A model generated the notes under the pieces. The model searched no databases. It worked only from the letters and a program-made list of their open reading frames with translations, and was not told the DNA's origin. A DNA stretch of 64,000 nt. Origin: UBA1664 sp964531715 (GTDB lineage: Bacteria > Pseudomonadota > Alphaproteobacteria > Micavibrionales > UBA1664). Where the stretch lies: NCBI GenBank assembly GCA_964531715.1, contig CAZHEE010000002.1, positions 1 to 64,000 of the forward strand. Reading direction: 5' to 3'. Positions 41,187-50,756 of this stretch are shown one piece after another (within the stretch, counting starts at the first letter, position 1; every line of letters begins with the position of its first letter). A program made the translations under genes and the position numbers.

Positions 41187-41474
41187 ATGTCCCTGACCCG
41201 TGAAGATGTTAAGAAAGTTGCAGGCCTCTCCCGCATTCGCATGACGGATGAGCAACTGGATAAGCTAGCGCCCGAATTAAATAATATTTTGAGCTTTATT
41301 GAGCAGCTTGAGGAAGTTGATACAGATAACGTTGAACCACTTGCCAATGTTGCGCGGGCAACGCTTCCGCTCCGCGATGATATCGTGAATGATGGCGATT
41401 GCGTTAAAGATATCCTATCCAATGCCCCCGAGGCCGAAGAAGATTACTTCGCTGTTCCGAAAGTGGTGGAGTAA
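41187..41474 (+). CDS. gatC: Aspartyl/glutamyl-tRNA amidotransferase subunit C
   Basis: Small subunit of GatCAB, which converts Glu-tRNA(Gln) and Asp-tRNA(Asn) to the amidated forms. The 95 residues show the family pattern DVKKVAGLSRIRMTDEQLDK, IEQLEEVDTDNVEPL and the acidic, Pro-containing end YFAVPKVVE. It stands 11 bases before gatA and clearly belongs to the same operon; gatB follows 2.4 kb later, after two transporter genes. Confidence 0.95.
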   Translation: MSLTREDVKKVAGLSRIRMTDEQLDKLAPELNNILSFIEQLEEVDTDNVEPLANVARATLPLRDDIVNDGDCVKDILSNAPEAEEDYFAVPKVVE

Positions 41475-41485
41475 GAGAGACAAAA

Positions 41486-42970
41486 ATGACTGACCTGACT
41501 GACATAACCATTGAAACCGCGCTTAAAGGCTTAAAATTTAAAGAATTCAGTGCCATTGAGCTGACACAGGCGCATATTGATGCGGTTGAAAATGCACGGC
41601 ATTTGAATGCATTCATCACCGAAACACCTGATATCGCGCTTAAGCAAGCCAAGCAAGCCGATGAGCGCTACACTAAAGGCGAGAATAAGCCGCTCGATGG
41701 TATTCCAATCGGGATGAAGGATCTCTTCTGCACTAAAGGTGTTCAAACAACCGCGGCCTCTCATATTTTTGAAGGCTTTATTCCGACTTATGAATCAACC
41801 GTATCACAAAAATTATGGGATGCGGGATGCACCATGCTGGGTAAGTTGAACCTCGATGAATTTGCTATGGGCTCCGCCAATACCACCAGTTATTTCGGCA
41901 ATGTTATCAACCCATGGAAAGATGAGAGCGGCAGTGATCTTGTGCCTGGCGGCTCATCCGGTGGCTCATCTTCGGCAGTGTCGGCACGGCTTTGTCTGGC
42001 GGCAACGGGAACGGACACAGGTGGTTCAATCCGCCAACCCGCGGCCTTTACCGGTATAACAGGGATAAAACCGACCTATGGGCGATGCTCTCGCTGGGGG
42101 ATTGTGGCTTTTGCCTCCTCATGAGATCAGGCGGGTGTCTTCGCGCGCACCACAAAAGACTGCGCTTTAATGCTCAATGCCATGTGCGGGCATGATCCGA
42201 AAGATTCAACCTCGTCCAAACATGAAGTGCCTGATTTTTCTGCCCTAATTGATCAGGATTTAAAGGGTAAGAAGATCGGCATTCCTAAAGAATATCGGGT
42301 TGACGGCATGCCTGATGAAATTGAAAAAATTTGGGCGCAAGGCATGGCGTGGCTCAAAGACCAAGGCGCGGAAATTATTGATGTCTCCCTGCCCCATACG
42401 CAATATGCCCTACCGACCTATTATATCATCGCACCGGCGGAGTGTTCCTCCAACCTCGCGCGCTATGACGGAATACGTTACGGCCTGCGTGAGACAGGCG
42501 ACGATTTGCGCGATTTATATGAGCTGACCCGCGCGGAAGGCTTTGGGACGGAAGTTCAACGTAGGATTATGATTGGGACTTATGTTCTATCGGCAGGCTA
42601 TTATGATGCTTACTATGTGAAGGCTCAAAAAGTGCGCCGTTTGATTACGCAGGATTTTGAGAAAGCCTTTGAGACAGTTGATGCACTTCTCACGCCGACG
42701 GCTCCCTCCTCCGCTTTTGCGATAGGCGATAATGAGGATGACCCGATTAAAATGTATCTCAATGATGTGTTTACCGTGCCGACTTCACTGGCCGGTCTGC
42801 CGGGCATGTCTGTGCCTGCAGGATTGGATAGTAAAGGCCTGCCACTAGGGCTACAGATTATCGGTAAAGCATGTGATGAACAAACCGTATTTCAAGTCGC
42901 ACGCGGCATTGAAAAAGCGGCAAATTTCACGGCAAAGCCAACATTGCTCACTAATGCAAAAGCGGCATGA
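41486..42970 (+). pseudogene. gatA: Aspartyl/glutamyl-tRNA amidotransferase subunit A, interrupted by an in-frame TGA
   Basis: GatA supplies ammonia by hydrolysing glutamine. The frame 41486-42970 encodes a full-length GatA of 494 codons except for a TGA at 42122-42124 (codon 213). The local sequence is VAFASS-stop-DQAGVFARTT, where homologues have Leu (ASSLDQ). A single change of TTA to TGA would explain it. The catalytic Lys (GMKDLFC) and the Ser motifs (GGSSGGSSS, TDTGGSIRQPA) all lie before the stop. The second half continues in the same frame without other damage. The subunit is normally essential when no glutaminyl-tRNA synthetase exists, so this may be a sequencing error, a recent mutation or stop readthrough. 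Confidence 0.9.
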
Positions 42971-42976
42971 ATTAGC

Positions 42977-43897
42977 ATGACCGATTTTAAAGATATTGCG
43001 AGGGGGATGATGCTGGCGGCCTTTGGGTTCAGCCTGTTTTCCATCGGCGATACATTCATCAAATTCATGGCGGATGAGGCGTTCTCGGTTGTACAAACCG
43101 CCTTCTGGGTAAGCCTTATGTCCATGATCGGCTATCTCTCAATCGCGCCAATCATCGGCGGGTTAAACCAGACATTCAAGACAACAAAGTTGAGCCTTCA
43201 CATCCTTCGCGGATTATTCGGCGTTTGCACATTCTTCTTGGTTGTAACAGGCTTTACCAGTCTTGGACTTGGCCTGACTTATACATTGCTTTTTGTCGGG
43301 CCATTTATCGCTGCGCTCCTCTCGGTTTTTATTTTGAAGGAAAAATTCGGGCGTCACCGCTGGACCGCTATTATATTCGGATTTATCGGTGTTTTGGTGG
43401 TACTTCGCCCCGGTTCAACACCGATAGACCTCGCCATATTGGGCGTCCTCCTTGCCGCGGTGTTTCAGGCGGGCGCCGCCATAATCGTGCGTAAAATCGG
43501 GAATGAAGAGCCGATTATCGCGTTCGCTTTTTATAATTCATTGATAGCCTTATTCGTATTTGGCTCAATCATGATGTTTACAGGCGGTTTTGAGAAAATC
43601 CCGAGTATCGATCAGCTAACCTTTTTTATTTCAGTCTCTTTCTTTCATATTGGTGGCACATTCGCCGTGACTCGCGCCTTTACCCAAACCGAAACCGCCC
43701 TTATCGCGCCGTTTCAGTATATGCAGCTCCTCTGGGGTGTGGCTTTCGGCTATCTGCTCTTTGACACTTTGATAGACCGATGGACGGCGATGGGTGCCGG
43801 CATTATCGTGATGAGCGGGATTTACATGATCTGGCGCGAGAAAGTCAAAAACGCCGAATTAACTCGAGGCGTCACTATCCAAGGAACGATTGACTAA
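42977..43897 (+). CDS. DMT-family transporter (EamA domain)
   Basis: Ten hydrophobic segments over 306 residues, with the duplicated EamA layout: the first repeat contains IKFMADEAFSVVQTAFWVSL, the second GTFAVTRAFTQTETALIAPF before QYMQLLWGVAFGYLLF. These transporters export metabolites or amino acids; the substrate is unknown. It starts 6 bases after gatA, and its TAA overlaps the next start by one base (TAATG), so it is part of the gat transcript. The insertion of two transporter genes between gatA and gatB is not standard. Confidence 0.88.
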   Translation: MTDFKDIARGMMLAAFGFSLFSIGDTFIKFMADEAFSVVQTAFWVSLMSMIGYLSIAPIIGGLNQTFKTTKLSLHILRGLFGVCTFFLVVTGFTSLGLGLTYTLLFVGPFIAALLSVFILKEKFGRHRWTAIIFGFIGVLVVLRPGSTPIDLAILGVLLAAVFQAGAAIIVRKIGNEEPIIAFAFYNSLIALFVFGSIMMFTGGFEKIPSIDQLTFFISVSFFHIGGTFAVTRAFTQTETALIAPFQYMQLLWGVAFGYLLFDTLIDRWTAMGAGIIVMSGIYMIWREKVKNAELTRGVTIQGTID

Positions 43898-44913
43898 TGA
43901 TTAATAACGCAACTATAGCCATTCTCATTGCCGCTTTTAGCTATAGCTTTTATCCTTTGCTTTACAGTTTGGCACTTGATATCGGGACAATTTTTTCAAT
44001 TTTGCTTTTTGTACAGATAACTTTACCGATTATATCATGCAGCATTATCGCCTATCAGTTTAAGTCTATGCACAAAATGTTTTCGCTTTTGTATGATACT
44101 ATGAAGCTAGATTGGGATGTTTTAATAATTTCTATTTTGGCGGGTACAGGCGCTTTTTTAGGAATGCTGTTTTTCATTTATGCTCTCGAAATGATGTCGA
44201 AGGCAGGTGCAACACTTATCATGGAATGTTGGCCATTAATGGCAATTATAGTAACTCGCGCTTTACTTAGTCATAAAGAATGGGAAAGCTTCCGACCTAT
44301 TGATCTAATACTCATATTAATGTGCTTTTGTGGATTTATCTTAATTTATGCGTCTGAAATGGGTTTCAGTTTAGAACAATTCTTTTCCTCGCCGCACACA
44401 TTATTCAGCGATAGTTCATATGAAGAATTATTTGGAGTCCTACTTGCGGTAATGGCCGCGTTACTCTTTGCATGGGCAGGTGTAGCACGTTCATATTTTG
44501 TGACGAAGCTTCCCGATGAATTTCGCATCCATTATTTTGGACAAAAAGACAGCATAACAGAAATGAATTTTTCAAATATGGCCATTTACGCTTTTGGAAT
44601 ACCGAGTGCCATCATCGGCTATCTATGGTTCGAAGAAGATAGCTTTGTTCTCAATTCAGAGTTCATAACTTATATTTTACTTATTACACTATGTTTGACT
44701 GTAACAGGGATTTTTTACTCATACTCCCTGCTAATTGCGCATAATGCAAACATCAACCTATTATGGTATTTTGCGCCTGTTCTGGCAATAATTTGGCTAA
44801 GTATATTTGGCTATAGTGTATTGACGCCATTGGTTATTCTTGGCGGATTTTTAATAATATTTGCTAACATTATTTTAATTCTTATAACGCCAAAAAGACA
44901 AAAGAAATTATAG
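43897..44913 (+). CDS. Second DMT-like membrane protein
   Basis: The 338 residues form about ten membrane segments. I place it in the EamA/DMT superfamily because of the two-half layout and patterns such as FFIYALEMMSKAGATLIMEC and YSYSLLIAHNANINLLWYFA. It is markedly more AT-rich than the flanking genes, which suggests separate acquisition. The overlap with the previous gene by one base suggests translational coupling and perhaps a heteromeric transporter. The substrate is unknown. Confidence 0.72.
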   Translation: MINNATIAILIAAFSYSFYPLLYSLALDIGTIFSILLFVQITLPIISCSIIAYQFKSMHKMFSLLYDTMKLDWDVLIISILAGTGAFLGMLFFIYALEMMSKAGATLIMECWPLMAIIVTRALLSHKEWESFRPIDLILILMCFCGFILIYASEMGFSLEQFFSSPHTLFSDSSYEELFGVLLAVMAALLFAWAGVARSYFVTKLPDEFRIHYFGQKDSITEMNFSNMAIYAFGIPSAIIGYLWFEEDSFVLNSEFITYILLITLCLTVTGIFYSYSLLIAHNANINLLWYFAPVLAIIWLSIFGYSVLTPLVILGGFLIIFANIILILITPKRQKKL

Positions 44914-44946
44914 AAGAAGTGTATAAAAATTAAAAAGGACTATCTT

Positions 44947-46407
44947 ATGACCGCACAAAAATTGATTAAGGGTGAAACAGGTGAATGGGAAATGGTAATC
45001 GGGCTGGAGGTTCATGCTCAGGTCACCGCCAATTCCAAGCTGTTTTCAGGGGCGAGTATTCAATTCGGCGCGGCGCCAAACTCACATGTATCCCTGGTCG
45101 ATGCGGCAATGCCCGGCATGCTCCCCGTTCTTAATAAATATGTGGTTGAGCAAGCGGTCAAGACAGGCTTCGGCCTTAATGCTAAAGTCAATAAAACATC
45201 CGTCTTTGCAAGGAAAAACTATTTCTACCCTGACCTGCCGCAGGGCTATCAGATTTCCCAATATGAAGACCCGATTGTCGGCGAAGGCAAGATTGAAATT
45301 GACCTGCCCGATGGAAGCGTCAAGGAAATCGGCATTACTCGCCTCCATCTTGAGCAAGATGCGGGTAAATCAGTCCACGACATGCACCCGACAAAATCCT
45401 ACGTTGACCTGAACCGCTCAGGCTCTGCTCTCATGGAAATCGTGTCAGAGCCTGATATCAGAGGGCCTGAGGAAGCGGTCGCCTATATCTCGAAACTCCG
45501 CATGATTTTGCGCTATCTCGGCACATGTGACGGGAACATGGATGAGGGTTCCATGCGCGCGGATGTTAATATCTCTGTGCGTAAGCCTGGGGATGAATTC
45601 GGGACACGGGCGGAAATTAAGAATGTCAACTCACTCAAGGCAGTTTATCAGGCGATCCTTTTTGAGGCAGAACGCCAGATTGATATTTTGGAGGGCGGCG
45701 GCGAGGTGACTCAAGAAACCCGCCTTTGGGACCCGAATAGGATGGAAACGCGCTCCATGCGATCAAAGGAAGATGCGCATGATTATCGCTATTTCCCTGA
45801 CCCTGATTTGCTTCCGCTGGAACTCACCGATGAGTTAATGGAGCGGATTAAGGCCAGTTTGCCGGAGCTTCCCGATGAGAAAAAGCACAGATTCATGAAC
45901 GAGTTTGGCTTGGGTGTTTATGATGCGTCCGTTTTAATTGCGGAGCAATCGCGCGCAGATTATTTTGAGGTGGTCGTAAAGGAGGCGGGTGATGCCAAAC
46001 TCGCCGCAAACTGGGTGATAAATGAGCTGCTCGGCTGGCTAAACAAACATGATACATCGCTTGAGGAAAGCCCTGTCACTGCCGATAATCTTGGGACTTT
46101 GGTGGCCAGAATTGTGGATAACACTATCTCTGGCAAAATCGCGAAAGATGTGTTCGCCGCCATGACGGAAACAGGCAAGGATTCGGACACCATTATCGAT
46201 GAAAAAGGTCTGAAACAAGTGACGGATACTGGCGCGATTGAGGCGATTATTAATGAGGTCATGGCGAATAACCCTGACAATGTCGCGGCCTATCGCGGAG
46301 GCAAGGATAAACTCTTCGGTTTCTTTGTTGGACAGGTTATGAAAGCCAGCCAAGGTAAGGCCAACCCTGCGATTGTGAATGATTTGCTGAAGGAGAAGTT
46401 GGGTTAA
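44947..46407 (+). CDS. gatB: Aspartyl/glutamyl-tRNA amidotransferase subunit B
   Basis: GatB binds the mischarged tRNA and activates its carboxylate with ATP. The 486 residues carry VIGLEVHAQVTANSKLFSG near 17, YPDLPQGYQISQYEDPI near 92, SYVDLNRSGSALMEIVSEPD near 155 and the C-terminal YqeY-like domain ending FFVGQVMKASQGKANP. An AAAAAGGA site lies before the ATG. It completes the gatC-gatA-(two transporters)-gatB operon. Confidence 0.97.
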   Translation: MTAQKLIKGETGEWEMVIGLEVHAQVTANSKLFSGASIQFGAAPNSHVSLVDAAMPGMLPVLNKYVVEQAVKTGFGLNAKVNKTSVFARKNYFYPDLPQGYQISQYEDPIVGEGKIEIDLPDGSVKEIGITRLHLEQDAGKSVHDMHPTKSYVDLNRSGSALMEIVSEPDIRGPEEAVAYISKLRMILRYLGTCDGNMDEGSMRADVNISVRKPGDEFGTRAEIKNVNSLKAVYQAILFEAERQIDILEGGGEVTQETRLWDPNRMETRSMRSKEDAHDYRYFPDPDLLPLELTDELMERIKASLPELPDEKKHRFMNEFGLGVYDASVLIAEQSRADYFEVVVKEAGDAKLAANWVINELLGWLNKHDTSLEESPVTADNLGTLVARIVDNTISGKIAKDVFAAMTETGKDSDTIIDEKGLKQVTDTGAIEAIINEVMANNPDNVAAYRGGKDKLFGFFVGQVMKASQGKANPAIVNDLLKEKLG

Positions 46408-46843
46408 GTTTTATTCATTATAGCGAGTAGCGAAGCAATCCAATTTTTTGTAAGAATCGCAACCCCGCACGTGATGCGAGGTCTATAAGATTTGAACTAT
46501 AGAGAAAAACAGAGTAATTGTCATTGCGAGGGAGTAACACGACCGCGGCAACCCATTCACAATCAGTTATTTTTACCACGGAAGGCACTGAGAACACGGA
46601 AGGATTTTAAAAAGCTTTGCGTGACATTGCGTGACTTTGCGTTTTAGAAGATCTCAGTTTTCACCGGCATGTTAAATAGTTTTTTACACGGAGGTGCGGA
46701 GAAGCGGAATGAATGAAAAAAAACTCCGATACTCCGTGTAAACTTATTTCTGAATTAAAGGAACAAGTCCTGCAATGACGTGTAGAAAAACTTCGTGCTT
46801 ACTTCGTTAACTTCGTTACTTCGCGTTAAAAGTTAGGTTAATG
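46408..46843. repeat. Repeat-rich intergenic region
   Basis: No gene. It holds a GTCATTGCGAGGGAGTAACA unit (46520-46556), an ACCACGGAAGGCACTGAG unit (46575-46601), a TTTACACGGAGGTGCGG...CTCCGTGTAAA palindrome at 46684-46743, and shorter degraded pieces such as GGAACAAGTCCTGCAATGACG near 46760. Several families have entered the same place. Confidence 0.7.
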
Positions 46844-47125
46844 TTAATGCATCGCAGATAGAGATAAATTAGGGTTTCTTGTAAACATTTTTCCAGATTT
46901 TTGTTTAGAAGTTTTACCTACTACATTAGTTTGCAAATGTTTAATAACATTCTCAACTTTAGCACCGTTCTGATCAAAAAGTAAAACTGCTTGACCATCT
47001 ATTTCAGCATAAAAATCTCGATTTCCTAATAATCTAGAAGTTTCTTTACACGTAGTTATAAGTTTTAATGCCCGAACTTCAACATCATTAGCTGTACCTT
47101 CAAGAACTTTTAAAAGCAGATTTCT
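46844..47125 (-). pseudogene. In-frame continuation of the upstream hypothetical gene beyond its stop
   Basis: After the TAA at 47126-47128, the same frame stays open for 93 codons to a TAA at 46844. It encodes a plausible domain including TANDVEVRALKLITTCKETS, GNRDFYAEIDGQAVLLFDQN and VENVIKHLQTN. There is no good start codon or ribosome site at its beginning. The simplest reading is that a 263-codon gene was split by a nonsense change. It could instead be an unrelated gene with a non-standard start. Confidence 0.5.
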
Positions 47126-47635
47126 TTAACCAAGATTCATAGAGTCTAAAGCCTGTCTATTTGCCATTTGCTGTTCAGGTGTATCCATTAAGTGACGTAA
47201 CTCTAGAGGTGTTTTCCTGATTTTTTTTCTCTCTCGCTCAAACCATGCAGGTGAACCCATTTTATTGGCTTCAGCATATTCTTTTCGTTGTTTTGCTCGA
47301 TCTTGTTCTTTTATTCGTGAAGCTTCGCGCTCTGCCTTTAAACGCGCTTCGTGTTCTGCACGTTGTTGCGCAATTTCTTTCTCGCGTCTGTTCATGGCTG
47401 GCGCATCAATAACGTCAACAACGGCCTCCAAACCACGCATTAATGCCGTCCCAACATTTCTTGCTGCCATTCCAAATGCTTTTGTGAGCATTGATGTACC
47501 CTTACGCACCGCCGTAATAACATTTCCAAAGGAGACATTATGCGATTCATCTTTTTGAAATGGTTTTGCTTCTGGCGGACCTAAATCTGTAAATTTAGCA
47601 TCAATAATTGGTTCATTCGGTTCTTTGAAACTCAT
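47126..47635 (-). CDS. Hypothetical charged protein
   Basis: I do not recognise this 169-residue protein. The N-terminal part contains IITA-like small helices (NVITAVRKGTSMLTKAFGMA), the middle a strongly charged coiled-coil-like stretch (QQRAEHEARLKAEREASRIK), and the end reads TPEQQMANRQALDSMNLG. There is no signal peptide. The DNA is AT-rich. The frame continues beyond the stop (46844-47125), so the gene may be a truncated form of a longer one. Confidence 0.6.
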   Translation of the reverse strand: MSFKEPNEPIIDAKFTDLGPPEAKPFQKDESHNVSFGNVITAVRKGTSMLTKAFGMAARNVGTALMRGLEAVVDVIDAPAMNRREKEIAQQRAEHEARLKAEREASRIKEQDRAKQRKEYAEANKMGSPAWFERERKKIRKTPLELRHLMDTPEQQMANRQALDSMNLG

Positions 47636-47766
47636 TACTTATTCTCCAAATTAACTTCTACTTATTATATCAGAATAATAATAATTATGCAAATAAAATA
47701 TTATTTGTTATTCTTAGTAACTTTATATAGAAATAGTCTTAAAACAATTAAAATAAAGAAACCACC

Positions 47767-49374
47767 ATGACACAAATTAAAACAGGTGGTGTGATACAGA
47801 CTATCGATGTTGACGGGCGAGATGTTGAGGCTCTCTATACACTTTGTGCGCAAATCGGAACGCAGCCTGCCGCGACCGTATCCGAGCGTGGAAAGCCTTG
47901 CTATACCATTGATCACATCCTCAAGCATGACAAAAAATCCAGCGTTTTCCATATTAAAAGCTATAGCGGGTTTAAAAAAGAGCCAGCTTTAAATGAGTTT
48001 CAAAATGATGATCACTTGATTGTCGGGCATACGGTTTTAAGTGCGGACACTATCTATGATGGCTTTGACTTTAAGATTATCGGTAATGTTGAACCGACAA
48101 AAGACGACCTTGAAGGCTATTATAATTACCTCAAAAAGCAGAATTTTGAGCAATATTTGTCAGAGACCGGTAAAACGCATGAAACAGAAAGTGCGCGCGC
48201 CAATAAATACACAGATATTGCCCAAAAACTTTTTACCGAAGGCAAGCTGGAGGAGGCCCGTCATAATTATCACATGGCGGTGAACCTTTATCCTGACTGC
48301 TATACAAATAATAATATGGGTCGGGCAGAAATGGCCTTGAAAGATTATGAGAGTGCCGTCACTTATTTTGAGGAAGCGGTTGCCCTCATTCATGACACAA
48401 GCTTTGTCGTTGACCAGTTTCATCGCGATTTGGGTGAGGCTTACTATTATGTCAGTCGATATGCCGATGCGAAAACATCACTTAATCATGCTCTGTCAAT
48501 TGTTAAAAGCCTTGAAGATGATGAAGTTACCGAAATTAAAACTATTCTCAAAGATATTGAGGCTTATAATCGAACAGAACGCGAGCGTATAAGCATAGGC
48601 GATATTTTTATTGAAATTGACCATGGAAATTTTTACACGGCTACGCTGAATGACTATTATGCCGCCGAGATTAGGACACCGCCATTTGGTGAATTTAATC
48701 CTGATCATCAATATTATTGCATTTGGCATGTAATAGAAATGGATGATGATTATGTCCACGCACAAGTTTTTGCAGGCTATAAAGACAAGCCTAATGCAAA
48801 GGACATAGCCAAAGACTATTTATCCTACGCGCACATGCCCGTTGATTATGCCGGGTATTATGAGCTGAAAATCGTTGGGAATATCGCTGTTAAGCCTGAA
48901 CAAATGGAGGCTTACTATACTTATCTGAAATTTAATGATTATGAAACTTACCTGAAAAAAACAGGAAAGAATGCCGAGGAAGAGATCGCCAAAAGCATGG
49001 AGATTTACCACGAAGGGCTCGCTTTACAAGATCAGGAGCGCTTTAACGCCGCGCTTGACCGCTATATTGATGCGATTAATGTCTTTCCGCTCGATGCGGT
49101 TTATCATGATGCCGCATGCTGGATGTTTATGCGGAATAAGGATTATGAAAGCGTGCTTAATTATGGATCGGATGGTTTAAGAATTTTGGACGACCAAGAG
49201 GATAAAGATCCCGAAATTGAAACACATTTAGAGGCGGCCATCGGCTATGCCTATTATTATCTACGAAGTGATCAGCTGGCTCATGATTATTTTGAGCTTG
49301 CCTTAAAAAAGCGCGAGCATCTGCATGAGACAATGGTCAGTGAGATAGAGTCGCTCATGAAAGATTTAGGCTGA
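47767..49374 (+). CDS. TPR protein with an internal duplication
   Basis: Unnamed 535-residue protein. Two similar modules of about 265 residues follow each other. Each contains a segment of the type F/LKI(I/V)GN(V/I), a YYxYLK motif, then (F/Y)ExYLxxTGK (about 97-138 and 362-402), then TPR-like helices (AQKLFTEGKLEEARHNYHMA in the first; YHEGLALQDQERFNAALDRY in the second). The TPR parts suggest protein binding. No signal peptide or membrane segment is visible. The role of the repeated N-terminal part is unknown. The gene precedes tRNA-Ser. Confidence 0.75.
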   Translation: MTQIKTGGVIQTIDVDGRDVEALYTLCAQIGTQPAATVSERGKPCYTIDHILKHDKKSSVFHIKSYSGFKKEPALNEFQNDDHLIVGHTVLSADTIYDGFDFKIIGNVEPTKDDLEGYYNYLKKQNFEQYLSETGKTHETESARANKYTDIAQKLFTEGKLEEARHNYHMAVNLYPDCYTNNNMGRAEMALKDYESAVTYFEEAVALIHDTSFVVDQFHRDLGEAYYYVSRYADAKTSLNHALSIVKSLEDDEVTEIKTILKDIEAYNRTERERISIGDIFIEIDHGNFYTATLNDYYAAEIRTPPFGEFNPDHQYYCIWHVIEMDDDYVHAQVFAGYKDKPNAKDIAKDYLSYAHMPVDYAGYYELKIVGNIAVKPEQMEAYYTYLKFNDYETYLKKTGKNAEEEIAKSMEIYHEGLALQDQERFNAALDRYIDAINVFPLDAVYHDAACWMFMRNKDYESVLNYGSDGLRILDDQEDKDPEIETHLEAAIGYAYYYLRSDQLAHDYFELALKKREHLHETMVSEIESLMKDLG

Positions 49375-49455
49375 TTTCTTTATTATAATCGGTTGCTAAA
49401 TGCTTGAACTCTTGATAATTTCATTCAGATTTCTGGCTTTCCGAATTCAGAAATA

Positions 49456-49548
49456 GGGTACGTGGCCGAGTGGCTGAAGGCGCTCCCCTGCTAAGGGAGT
49501 ATGGGGTTTATAGCCTCATCGAGGGTTCGAATCCCTCCGTATCCGCCA
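49456..49548 (+). tRNA. tRNA-Ser (anticodon GCU)
   Basis: Acceptor arm GGGTACG pairs with CGTATCC, including one G-U pair. The D-loop stretch GCCGAGTGGC is followed by anticodon stem CTCCC/GGGAG with loop CTGCTAA, anticodon GCT at 49490-49492. A long variable arm typical of tRNA-Ser lies between the anticodon and T arms; the T arm is GAGGGTTCGAATCCCTC, and the 3' end GCCA encodes CCA. Read by eye; all stems fit. It lies 5 bases before the convergent tatC stop. In many relatives serS follows tatC. Confidence 0.95.
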
Positions 49549-49553
49549 TTTTA

Positions 49554-50291
49554 TTATACTTTTTCTTTTCCCATTAAACGAATGAGTATGATTGAGAGCT
49601 CATAAAGCACTATAATCGGTAAACCCAATAGAATTTGAGAAATCACATCCGGTGGGGTCAAAAATGCCGCAATCACAAACGCGCCGATAATCATATATTT
49701 CCGCTTTGCCGCCAACTGATCCGCCGTGATAAGCCCTGCCCTGCCGAGCAGCGTAAGAAGCACAGGAAGCTGAAAACAAATGCCGAAGGCAAATACAAGC
49801 GTGATAATAAGGGAGAGGTAATCTCCTATTCTCGCCTCCAATTGGATTGGCAAAGTTGTTTCGTCGGCACCCGTTTGAAAACCTAAAAAAAATTTCCATG
49901 CCGCAGGCATAATCAGGTAATAAACAAACGCGGCACCTGCAATGAAAAGGACGGGTGTTGCCGCGAAAAACGGAATGAATGCGCCCTTTTCTTGACTGTA
50001 TAATCCCGGTGCGATGAACAGCCAGACCTGAATAAGGATAATTGGTAAACCGATAAATAATGCGGTGTAAAAGGATAGTTTGATATTGGTTAAAAATGCC
50101 TCGGTCAGGTTCGTGTAAATTAAACGTTGCGTGCTCTCCGCGCCCATAATGTCGGCCAATGGCGTGATAAGGAAAGAGAGTATCTCATCAACAAAACTGT
50201 ACGCTCCCGCCATGAGGAGAACAACCGCCGCCGCGCACACCATCAAGCGTTTCCGAAGCTCGGCTATATGCTGAAGCGTATCAGGATTCAT
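49554..50291 (-). CDS. tatC: Sec-independent protein translocase TatC
   Basis: Core receptor of the twin-arginine export system, binding the RR signal. From MNPDTLQHIAELRKRLMV (50291) it has 245 residues and about six membrane segments. The conserved HIAELRKR start and FAFGICFQLPVLLTLLGRAG in the C-terminal half are typical. An upstream in-frame extension of 12 residues comes from the repeat preceding it and is rejected. tatB and tatA lie upstream, each separated by repeats. Confidence 0.95.
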   Translation of the reverse strand: MNPDTLQHIAELRKRLMVCAAAVVLLMAGAYSFVDEILSFLITPLADIMGAESTQRLIYTNLTEAFLTNIKLSFYTALFIGLPIILIQVWLFIAPGLYSQEKGAFIPFFAATPVLFIAGAAFVYYLIMPAAWKFFLGFQTGADETTLPIQLEARIGDYLSLIITLVFAFGICFQLPVLLTLLGRAGLITADQLAAKRKYMIIGAFVIAAFLTPPDVISQILLGLPIIVLYELSIILIRLMGKEKV

Positions 50292-50305
50292 AAGGTTGAA
50301 CAGTG

Positions 50306-50415
50306 CGTCATTGCGAGGGAGCCCCATGCCTTCATAGATGGCAGGCTTTGCGACCGTGGCAATCCATTGGCATAATCGTATGGATTGCTTCGTCCTGTTA
50401 GTCCTCGCAATGACG
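50306..50415. repeat. Long palindromic element between tatC and tatB
   Basis: GCGTCATTGCGAGGGAGCCC at one end and CCTCGCAATGACGG at the other, with GACCGTGGCAATCCAT and ATGGATTGCTTCGTCC as inner arms. Same family as 5136 and 52651. It fills most of the tatC-tatB gap. Confidence 0.85.
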
Positions 50416-50417
50416 GA

Positions 50418-50747
50418 TTATTTTTTATCATCATCACCCTGCGCCTCTGAGTCTCTGCGGTTTATACTTCTTTCTTCAGGCAACGGCATCATTTCAATCA
50501 GCTCGGCGTCGGCATCCGCTTCATCATAATCATGAGTGTCTTCCTTTTTTGAAGCAGGCTTTGTTTGTTTGCTCTCTGCCGTTTCCATGAAATTATCAAA
50601 CTGGCTGGTCAGCGCATATTGCATATATTTCAAACGCCGAAGGGCTTTGCCGATTTGATAGGCGATTTTGGGAATATCTTTTGGCCCGATCACGAATAAC
50701 GCAATCGCCGCAACAATCAGTAATTCCGCCCAGCCAAGGTCAAACAT
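50418..50747 (-). CDS. tatB: Sec-independent protein translocase TatB
   Basis: TatB forms the receptor complex with TatC. From MFDLGWAELLIVAAIALFVI (50747) there are 109 residues: one N-terminal membrane helix, then GPKDIPKIAYQIGKALRRLK as amphipathic helix, and an acidic C-terminal tail with Asp/Glu/Ala and a basic end. The upstream in-frame Met at 50762 is not needed. The length and order are normal for TatB. Confidence 0.93.
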   Translation of the reverse strand: MFDLGWAELLIVAAIALFVIGPKDIPKIAYQIGKALRRLKYMQYALTSQFDNFMETAESKQTKPASKKEDTHDYDEADADAELIEMMPLPEERSINRRDSEAQGDDDKK

Positions 50748-50756
50748 ATTACACCC

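Noticed and set aside
42122..42124. TGA recoded as an amino acid in this organism
   Set aside because: Several clear genes in the window end with TGA (exonuclease, TPR protein, carboxypeptidase), and Leu rather than Trp is expected at the gatA site.
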